This document shows positions 55,720-64,000 of a stretch of DNA of 64,000 nucleotides, piece after piece. Both the position numbers and the translations under genes were made by a program. Every line of letters starts with the position of its first letter. Within the stretch, counting starts at the first letter, position 1. The notes beneath the pieces are model-generated. The model was not told where the DNA came from. It searched no databases and was given only the letters and a program-made list of their open reading frames with translations. The DNA is taken from NCBI GenBank assembly GCA_013368315.1, contig JAACJM010000104.1:62001-126000 (forward strand), given 5' to 3'. The DNA is from Tetrapyrgos nigripes. Lineage: Eukaryota > Basidiomycota > Agaricomycetes > Agaricales > Campanellaceae.

Positions 55720-56305
55720 TCTTAGCAAGAACGACAAAGATTGAGGACTTGGAATGGCTCTAATCAAATTCTACGGCCTTGAAAATGGAGGATGACGGCC
55801 GGATAGCGAGAACAACGGAGCGGAACGATGTTAAAGCCAAGGAGAGGTGGAAGGTGGTGAACCAATTAAAGAACTGAGCAACGAAGCAAATTCGTTGATC
55901 AGAGCCATATGAAACGAATTCGAATACCGCGAGGAAGGGAAGAAGAACGGCACTTGCGAACTGTACACCATGGAACGATCAAGGCAGAGATATATGTGTG
56001 TACATGCATGCACACAGATACAACGGCCACAGCGGAGATACATGCATGTAGATGCATGTACATGTGCAAGTATATTTCCACAAACCATGCAAACCGGAGT
56101 TTACATGGTCTGTTCAGAGCTTCCTCCTAGGACGGTGGAAGCAGAATACATAGATCTATCTACATACAAATAAAATCCAAAATCAACATATATATTATGA
56201 TATTAAAGAGAGTACATAGTTCTCCTCCAAAGACGGCTTCATAGGACTGTTACAACACCATACACATCTTCGGATTCCTGTTGCGCAGGTATCCAAAGGG
56301 TGCAT
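55720..56305. other. Turning point between the two repeat arms
   Basis: No gene. Contains ATGCATGTACATG-type inverted repeats at 55990-56075. The ~300-bp family runs forward to the left and reverse to the right. Confidence 0.5.
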
Positions 56306-56309
56306 AGTG

Positions 56310-57650
56310 TGTGACTGGGCTACGTTGCTAACATACATGACCAGGCAAGGACTGGAGGTTCAATGCCAAAGACGGTGATGAGATGAGAGCCGGGTTGTAG
56401 TCTGACGAGATTTTGATGAATTGGGCAAGTCAAGGGTCCTATAGAATAAGTTTTATGAGAAGAATACAAATATGTGATTAAAAAGGCGAACGCACTTCGC
56501 GTTCCCAAGTTATAGCCATTTAAAAAATCAAAAATCACGGAAATCGGGGATAGCGAGCCCGGACGACGTCATACGCGTTCGGAAACATCGCCATCGTGTC
56601 CGGAGGGTCGAGAAACCCTGGAATGGAGTCCGGCATGAAGAAATTTCGACCAGGAGGCGAAGAGGAGTGGAGGTGGTAAGGGGGAGGAGGACTCGGTTCG
56701 CATATTGGAGATAAACGGGTCGGAGATCCTCAGCATGGACTGTAGTGGGTTCTGGGGGTCCAACAAGGGAGGAATGGCCTTAGGTAAGGATTTCGGCGCC
56801 GAGATGACGACGGTAGAGGCAGTTTTAGGTGGGGAGGAGAGGTAGCTGTAGTTTCACCAATTATTGATGGAATTGGACAGATTGGGGATGCTATAGAATC
56901 GGCTTGATGAGCAAAATCCGAATATATGATTGAAAAAGTGAACGGACCTCTCGTTCCAAAGTTATACCCTTTCAAAAAATCGAAAATGGCAAAAATCGGG
57001 GTTAGCAAGCTCAGACGATGTGCTACACCTTCGGAAACGTTACCATCGTGTTCGGAGGGCTCTTAAACCCTAGAATCGAGTCCTGGATGAAGAAATATGG
57101 ACAATAGGGCGAGGAGAAGTGGAGATAGGAAGGGGGAGGAGGTGCAGGTGCACATATTGAAAAGACCTGATGGCGGGTGCCCCAGAGTCGAATGTAACGG
57201 GCTCATAACGTCCTAAAAGGAAGGAATGGGCTCAAAGAAGGATGTAGGCGCAGGAATCAGGCTGGTAGAAGCAGTATAAGACGGGGGGAGAGGGTATTGT
57301 AGCTTGGCCAATTTTTGACGGAATAGGACAAGTGAGGGGTGCTATGGAATGTGGTTGGTGAGTAGAATACGGATATATCATTTATAAAAGAAGCACACCT
57401 CCCGTTCGAAAGTTATACCCTCTGCAAAGATCGCAAAACCCGAAAATGAGCCATATCGAGTCCGGACAACGTGCTACGGCTTTGAGAACGTCACCAACGT
57501 ATTCGGACGGTCGGAAAACCCCAGAATCGAATCCAGGATGACAACATTTGAACTATAGGACGAGGAGGAGCGGAGGTAGTATTGAGGAGGAGGAGATGAT
57601 ATGGATGTGTCCAGAACGGGGTGTTGTATTGCCTCAGAGTGGATGGTATT
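56310..57650 (-). repeat. Diverged ~300-bp subtelomeric repeat family, reverse arm
   Basis: At least three units (near 56450-56640, 56880-57090, 57320-57530) in reverse complement to the 53716-55520 family: GCGAACGCACTTCGCGTTC, AAGTTATAGCC, ATCGTGTCCGGAGGGTC. Gaps of about 150-200 bp separate them. Confidence 0.65.
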
Positions 57651-58149
57651 CAATTCGGATGGTCTTAAAACTCATGATTAGACTCAAAAAGCAAAGAAAA
57701 CGATGAAAAAAGACATACTTTACGGAGATTTTTCATCACTGAGAGTTGAGTTGAGGAACTTGCTAGTTCCTAAGATCCTGACCGGTAGCCAGAGACTGCT
57801 GTCATCCGAAGACCGGTCTAGGATGTGATTTGAGAGCGAGGGCTGTCGTCGAGGTAGTGGTAAGAGAGAGAGAAAGACTTGATGATGTAATTAACGCGAT
57901 CGCGTTAATTAGACACGGTTTTACTTGCACGTATCTGCATACCTACATTGACGGATACATTAGATGTAGTCTCCGCCTTTGACGTTTCATGCATGTACAC
58001 ACATGGAACAAGGTGGAGATGCTAGGTACATCTATGTACCACATCTGAACGCTCAGAGACCAACTAATTTTTTTTGTGAAGAACGGCATCTGAATGCTCA
58101 AAGCGTCAATGCTAGATGTGCCTGGATACATACATGTATGCTCAAGTCA
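57651..58149. other. Spacer between repeat arms and the 111-bp array
   Basis: No gene. It contains the palindrome TTAACGCGATCGCGTTAA at 57891-57908. Confidence 0.55.
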
Positions 58150-59670
58150 TACATGTATGTAACCCTAACCCACACTTTGAGCGTCCAGATGTGCGGACCA
58201 AGCAAACGGTCCGTGCACAGGACATCTGAACGCCCAAAGCGTTCACTAATGCTTTGGGCGTACAGATGTGCAAGGACCAACCAAACGCTTTGGCGTTCTG
58301 AGTTAGTCCGTGCACAGGAAACATCCACACCACATTTGTACGCCCAAAGCGTTCACGGACGTTTTGGGCGTACAGATGTGCACGGACCAAGCAAACGCTT
58401 TGGGCGTTCTGACTTGGTCCGTGCACAGGACCACAGGACATCTGAACGCCCAAAGCGTTCACCGACGCTTTGGGCGTTCAGATGTGCACGGACCAACCAA
58501 ACGCTTTGGGCGTTCTGGGTTGGTCCATGCACAGGAAACACCCACACCGCATCTGTACGCCCAAAGCGTTCATGGACGCTTTGAGCGTACAGATGTGCAC
58601 GGACCAACCAAACGCTTTGGGTGTTCTGGGTTGGTCCGTGCACAGGAAACACCCACACCGCATCTGTACGCCCAAAGCGTTCATGGACGCGTTGAGCGTA
58701 CAGATGTGCACGGACCAAGCAAACGCTTTGGGCGTTCTGACTTGGTCCGTGCACAGGACCACAGGACATCTGAACGCCCAAAGCGTCGGTGAACGCTTTG
58801 AGCGTACAGATGTGCACAGACCAACCAAACGCTTTGGGCGTTCTGGGTTGGTCCGTGCACAGGAAACACCCACACCGCATCTGTATGCCCAAAGCGTTCA
58901 TGGACGCTTTGAGCGTACAGATGTGCACGGACCAACCAAACACTTTGGGCGTTCTGGGTTGGTCCGTGCACAGGAAACACCCACACCGCATCTGTATGCC
59001 CAAAGCGTTCATGGACGCTTTGGGCGTACAGATGTGCACAGACCAAGCAAACGCTTTGGGCGTTCTGACTTGGTCCGTGCACAGGAAACCACAGGACATC
59101 TGAACGCCCAAAGCATCAGTGAACGCTTTGAGCGTACAGATGTGCACGGACCAACCAAAGGCTTTGGGCGTTCTGGGCTGGTCCATGTGCAGGAAACACC
59201 CACACCGCATCTGTACGCCCAAAGCGTTCATGGACGCATTGAGCGCACAGATGTGCACGGACCAACCAAACGCTTTGGGCGTACAGATGTGCACAGACCA
59301 ACCAAACGCTTTGGGCGTTCTGGGTTGGTCCGTGCACAGGAAACACCCACACCGCATCTGTACGCCCAAAGCGTTCATGGACGCTTTGGGCGTACAGATG
59401 TGCACAGACCAAGCAAACGCTTTGGGCGTTCTGACTTGGTCCGTGCACAGGAAACCACAGGACATCTGAACGCCCAAAGCGTCAGTGAACGCTTTGAGCG
59501 TACAGATGCGCACAGACCAACCAAACGCTTTGGGCGTTCTGGGTTGGTCCGTGCACAGGAAACACCCACACCGCATCTGTATGCCCAAAGCGTTCATGGA
59601 TGCTTTGGGCGTACAGATGTGCACGGACCAAGCAAACGCTCTAGGCGTTCTGACTTGGTCTGTGCACCAG
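58150..59670. repeat. 111-bp palindromic satellite array (CGCCCAAAGCGTTC)
   Basis: About 12 units of two types: one around CCCACACCGCATCTG (58541, 58652, 58869, 58980, about 59197, 59347, 59566; several spacings are exactly 111) and one around CCACAGGACATCTGAACGCC. Each unit carries two hairpins: CATCTGTACGCCCAAAGCGT against ACGCTTTGAGCGTACAGATG (near 20-bp stem, short loop), and GGACCAACC..AACGCTTTGGGCGTT..GGTTGGTCC. Since 111 is a multiple of 3 and the unit lacks stops in some frames, frames of 422 codons (+, 58470-59738) and 423 codons (-, 59624-58353) are open. Both are likely by-products. Confidence 0.85.
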
Positions 59671-59704
59671 ACATCTTATGTGCTCTTTCACCCAATGAGC
59701 ATAA

Positions 59705-60275
59705 AAAGCGTGAACGATTGGTCGTTCACGCAGAATAAATGAGAGTAAAATCACGTGAACGACCAAGTCGTTCATGCAGATTCATAAGAGAAAAAAGGCG
59801 TGAACGACTTGGTCGTCCACGCAGATGAATGAGGAACAAGGCGTGAATGACCAAGTCGTTCACGCAGAATTAATGAGAAGAAAAAGGCGTGAACAACCAG
59901 GTCGTTCACACAGAATAAATGAGAGTAAAATTGCGTGAACGACCAAGTCGTTCACTCCGATTCATAAGAGCAAAAAGGTGTGAACGTCTTAGTCATCCAT
60001 GCAGATGAATGAGGAACAAGGCGTGAACAACCAAGTCGTTCACACAGAATTAATGAGAAGAAAAAGGCATGAACAACCAGGTCGTTCACACAGAATAAAT
60101 GAGAGTAAAATTGCGTGAACGACCAAGTCGTTCACACAGATTCATGTGAGTAAAAAGGCGTAAACGACCAAGTCGTTCATGCAGATTCATGAGAGTAAAA
60201 AGGCGTGAACGACTTAGTCGTCCACGCAGATGAATGAGAGGAACAAGGCATGAACAACCAAGAAGTTCATGCAGA
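59705..60275. repeat. GAACGACCAAGTCGTTC satellite array
   Basis: About ten units of 50-60 bp. Each has the hairpin GCGTGAACGAC-CAA-GTCGTTCACGC or a near variant, joined by AGATTCATRAGAGTAAAAAG-like A-rich linkers. Confidence 0.85.
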
Positions 60276-60280
60276 TGTAA

Positions 60281-60560
60281 GTACTCTGCACGCAGCATGG
60301 ACGACTTGAGCGTCCAGCTGCGTGTCACTCAAAATCTCAATCCTATCAATATAAGTACTCTGCACGCAGCATGAACAACTTGAGTGTCCAGCTGTGTGTC
60401 ACTCAAAATCTCAATCCTATCAATATAAGTACTCTGCATGCAGCATGAACGACTTGAGTGTCCAGCTGCGTGTTACTCAAAATCTCAATCCTATCAATAT
60501 AAGTACTCTGCATGCAGCATGAATGACTTGAGCGTCCAGCTGCGTGTTGGACTCCAATCT
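60281..60560 (+). repeat. 74-bp tandem repeat, about four copies
   Basis: Units starting GTACTCTGCAYGCAGCATG at 60281, 60355, 60429 and 60503 (exact 74-bp spacing). Each contains ACGACTTGAGCGTCCAGCTG and AATCTCAATCCTATCAATAT. Confidence 0.9.
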
Positions 60561-60649
60561 CACAAAAAAAAATACTATCAATGTCAGTCAATGTCAGAAA
60601 AAAGTCTGCAGTAAAAATACAATCAAGGTAAGTGCAGACACATCTCTCT

Positions 60650-60890
60650 CCTGTCTCTCCTCTCCCTCTCCCCTACCCCTCCTCTGCCCAAATCCTCCCC
60701 TTCCTCTACCCAAACCCTGCCCCTCCCCTGCCCCTCCCCTACCCAAATCCTGCCCCTGCCCTACCCAAATCCTGCCCCTCCCCTGCCCAAATCCTGCCCC
60801 TCCCCTGCCAAAATCCTGCCCCTCCCCTACCCCCCCCTGGGGTAGACCCCTACTCAAACCCTAGGATATCCTAATAACCCTAAGTACTCC
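60650..60890 (+). repeat. C-rich minisatellite (CCCTGCCCCTCCCCTACCCAAAT)
   Basis: Tandem units of CCTGCCCCTCCCC and TACCCAAATCC, ending CTCAAACCCTAGG and CTAATAACCCTAAGTACTCC. The end resembles that of the 53290-53700 tract (AGTAACCCTAAGTTCC), same orientation. Confidence 0.8.
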
Positions 60891-62570
60891 TTGCCCCGTT
60901 CTATGTAAACCAATATTTTTTGATCTAATAACTTTCTCCAGTAAGGAAGCTCGGCGTAGTCCTCTCAATAGTGGTAGGACCTAAAAGTGAGAGAAAGGCC
61001 GTCAGTTCACTACAAAGGAAGGAATCACATGCATGATACTTAAACTCACAGTTTTCTTGTAGGGCCAATCAATGTAGGCGATGATACATAGGTAAACTTT
61101 GGTCCCATTGCAAAGGGATATTAACCGCCCAGATGGTTGATAGTTTTGTCTATTAAGAGAAGAAAGTCAGCATTGCCCAATGTCGGATGATACTAAGGAA
61201 AATGAAAAAAGAAGCAAAAAAGAGTCAGGCTCAGTCAGCATTATAGGTTGATACCACTGAAAACGCCAGCGAGAGCTTGACGCTGGCAGTGAGTAGACTC
61301 GGACACTACAATGTCACCAGCAACGGGAGCAGCATCTCACAGCGTCAACGCCCGCTACCCGTTGTCACATCCAAGACCTAAAAAAGGCACCGAAAAAGCA
61401 CCCTCAAGGTGATCCAGACCTCAGCCGTTGGGGGTGATGAGGTTGAGGAGGGCGCCTTTGGGTTGACGCCGGAACTTATTCAAGGTCGACGAGACCAGTG
61501 GATATGGAGTAGTTACTACGGTATTAGACAGGCTTCTTCGTAGGGTTCAATTTGGAAGATAATGGCTGCATGTCGAAACGAGGCCCACGCGGGGGTAGTG
61601 CCTTTGCGCAGACAATAGTGAAGCGGGAGCCCAAGCTGAAAAGGAGTATAAGTGAAGGAAAAGCAAAAGTATAGAAATCTAAGGGAGATACGTACTTGGT
61701 TTCAAGTATTGAAAAAGTCAGTAGGATCCACCAATGGCTCATAATTACTCTCCGTTGGATCCATTCATTTCCTTCAGACTTCTGAATCCCGTATTTTCAT
61801 GCCACTTCATTATCCACTGTTCAACCCAGCTCCCTTGGAACCAAGCGAACCAAAGCAACTGTATAATGACTTCTTCCTGTCATGGGTAGCTCCCCAATCC
61901 TCCTAGCTCCTACGCTCCTTAGACCTTTTATCATATGTTAGACTACTACTCCTTTAGTATTCTTATAAATACTTGTATATTTCGTAGTAGTTCTTTAGCA
62001 TTACTTTCCGCTTTTCATCAATCCTATCATCGCCTCGAGCGCATTGCATCAAATAGCTCTCCTGTCAAGTTGCAGTAGCCATTAAGATATCCTGCTACTC
62101 TGTTGACACACAGGTATAGCACGGATATGAATTCAAGCATAACAATTATGTACCGAAGATCACACACTTCCATCTGTAGTGACAATCTCCAGCATTTGAT
62201 TCTGTATCATTCTACGCGATGGCTACGAGGTCACTATCATATTCTTTATATATTCTATGACCAGCTTCCCGCTGGTACATAGCCAAACCCCCATTCGAGC
62301 GCATCATCGTCACTATCATCTGTCGTGTCAAGTAGTAAACTAGCAATGGCCATGGGTCTACTGCTGAACAAACGTGTAGTCCGGCTATCTTCATCGGCTT
62401 TCGGTGTCTTATGTTTCTATGAAAGGTCTCGTTCAGTTTTGTCCGAATCAATTTGACAATTTCCCAATCAAACGGCCAATACATACAATCGCCAACGCTG
62501 GAAGCCATCAAAAAACTTTTCAGCTCAAGCATACCGACAACGTCCACGACAATCATTTCCAAATATCCCA
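60891..62570. other. Gene-like but unassigned sequence
   Basis: Minus-strand pieces near 61000-61130 (a GTGAGT..TTTTAG intron) and 61524-61742 (FTIVCAKALPPRGPRFDMQP) look like exons. No gene could be assembled or named. Confidence 0.3.
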
Positions 62571-62572
62571 TT

Positions 62573-63262
62573 TTACCCGCACCGAAGCCGAACCAAAAGC
62601 CACCCAATCCACTCGTCACACACCTCTGTTCCCTGTATTCCCACTCCATTTATCCCCAAAAGCGTCGGACTAGCACCATCTGTATGCCCTCCAGCTCTAC
62701 TCGCACTTGCACTAAAGGGCCAGCGGTGACGGACAATCACTCCCAAGTGTTGATGAAGTTGTGATGAAGGGCTCTTGAGGAGCACGATGTTGGGATCAAC
62801 CAAGAACTTGACGAGGACTGATAAAGACATTGCTAGTAGCCGATTTACGAATAAAGGCCTGGTATATCCGATCGGAGCGTCCTTGACGAGTAGAGATGTA
62901 TAAAGATATCCGCCCAACCACGGTAATACCCTAAGCACCAAATTTAGCAGAGCATTTTGGTGAGTTTCGGGGGGTAAAGATATACATATCAACGAGATGG
63001 AACGAGTTACTCCCGAAATGGATCCACTTTGAACCCGGCTGGAAAGATTGACGGTTACATTTGATGGCGATTTCGTCGTGGTAGAGAAGAAAGGAGGATT
63101 GCTGACATAATTCTCACTCTCTTGCTTTCTTCCGCCAACATCGAGTCCGAATGTCCTCTCCCTTTTGATGTGCGTCTTCCTTTCCTCTTCGCTTCTTCCT
63201 ATCTCGTTCCGTTGTCTCTCATCCACTTCCTCTCCCTCTTCCCTCATGCTCTTCAATCTCAT
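62573..63262 (-). CDS. Unrecognised ORF, 229 aa
   Basis: Open minus-strand frame with a charged N-terminus (REEGEEVDERQRNEIGRSEE) and a hydrophobic middle (LVLRVLPWLGGYLYTSLLVK, LLAMSLSVLVKFLVDPNIVL) that could be membrane segments. No homology recognised and no introns needed. May be fortuitous. Confidence 0.25.
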   Translation of the reverse strand: MRLKSMREEGEEVDERQRNEIGRSEEERKTHIKRERTFGLDVGGRKQESENYVSNPPFFSTTTKSPSNVTVNLSSRVQSGSISGVTRSISLICISLPPETHQNALLNLVLRVLPWLGGYLYTSLLVKDAPIGYTRPLFVNRLLAMSLSVLVKFLVDPNIVLLKSPSSQLHQHLGVIVRHRWPFSASASRAGGHTDGASPTLLGINGVGIQGTEVCDEWIGWLLVRLRCG

Positions 63263-63488
63263 CCTCCACTTTCCTACTCAGATTCGCATCAATAGGCAGT
63301 AAAAGGCCATCGAGGCTTCGCCCTCACTGAAGACGAAATCGCCAACAGAGGAACGGGTACATCCCACTGGGAACGATGCACGGGCTTTAAGGGTTGAGTC
63401 AATGGAGGAAGTTGGATGAGTATACCGAAGGGTGTGGGTGCGGGTGTGGATGGGGTGGGGTGGAGGCTGAGTACTGGGTTCCAAAGCG

Positions 63489-64000
63489 ATGGCGGTGACC
63501 GGTACAGCTGTGACAGCTAAGAAAAAATCCACACCCTCTACTTCAGCTTCTGCCTCTGCCTCTGCCTCTCTACACCGAAAGCTGCTCCGTGCTTCTCAAA
63601 AGTTATCAGCGTCGCTGTCCTTGACGCCTAACCTCTCACTCCCACCAGAAGTCGGCCTCGTCTCATCCTCACCCACGACAATCCTCACCCTTCGCGACGA
63701 CGAGGCAGCAGGTCCAGGTAGTCGTGCCTACGTTGGCTCAGACGCAGGATCAGGGGAGGATAGATGGTACTGGTTCTGCGTCTGGATCCAAGGCGAAGGA
63801 TACAGCGTTGGATTCATCTACGGCGTCAACTCCAAATCACGTATCTACCACCAATACCAATGTCCCCACCACTAATTTCCAAGCCAACGTTAAATCTAAA
63901 ACCCGTCTACGACCCCATACTACCCCCAAAACCCGCCAAACGCGTCTCCCAAGACCCAAAGCCCCTCCAAAGAACATGTCTCCAGCGTTGGTCAAACAAC
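63489..64000 (+). CDS. 5' part of an unrecognised Ser/Ala-rich gene, cut by the window end
   Basis: ATG 63489 opens MAVTGTAVTAKKKSTPSTSA, an SASASASAS run and a helical LHRKLLRASQKLSASLSL segment. After about residue 75 a shift into another frame (possible intron near 63710-63760) gives a long open Thr/Pro/Lys-rich stretch (TTNTNVPTTNFQANVKSKTR, PKAPPKNMSPALVKQ) running off the end. Low-complexity, possibly nuclear; function unknown. Head-to-head with the 62573-63262 frame. Confidence 0.35.

Noticed and set aside
58150..59670. CRISPR array
   Set aside because: The regular repeats are fungal satellite units in which the supposed spacers are also repeats.

Overview
The window looks like the nuclear genome of a mushroom-forming basidiomycete (Agaricomycete), probably a white-rot or litter-decaying species. 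Genes carry many introns of about 50-70 bp with GT..AG ends. The recognisable host genes encode fungal oxidases (glyoxal oxidase, aryl-alcohol-oxidase-like GMC enzyme, pyranose 2-oxidase), and telomere-like tracts are of the CCCTAA/TTAGGG type. The species was not identified.

Layout: 1-8900 is a decayed DIRS/Ngaro-like tyrosine-recombinase retroelement. Its RNase H domain is split by a 5.76-kb DNA transposon (608-6366) with inverted termini, an exact 8-bp target duplication and a nine-exon transposase gene ending in a PHD-like finger. 8929-11445 holds two tandem Helitron-like non-autonomous elements. 12200-15900 has three small genes for probably secreted proteins, one with a kinase-like catalytic loop. 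15830-22720 is a field of small inverted-repeat elements (MITEs) plus a decayed glyoxal oxidase fragment. 22749-41341 is the metabolic core: a truncated glyoxal oxidase, a GMC oxidase, an aldos-2-ulose dehydratase and a pyranose 2-oxidase. The last two enzymes act in sequence (sugar to 2-dehydro sugar plus H2O2, then dehydration towards pyrone antibiotics) and are divergently arranged. 41600-45011 holds broken genes.

47215-60890 has subtelomeric character. It contains an 805-aa Penelope-like reverse transcriptase without an endonuclease domain, followed on the same strand by CCCTAA-like tracts. Several satellite families come next (CGACCAGGTCG, C-rich, about 300-bp diverged repeats in both orientations, a 111-bp array open in both strands, a GTCGTTCAC array, a 74-bp array). 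Most have a perfect hairpin at their core. 61000-64000 returns to gene-like but unrecognised sequence.

A theme across the window is in-frame TGA at positions where CGA (Arg) is the likely ancestor. It occurs in the retroelement (two sites), the transposase, a DUF6699-like gene (two sites) and an unknown gene, and suggests C-to-T decay at CpG. The GMC oxidase, dehydratase, pyranose oxidase and Penelope-like ORF show no premature stop.
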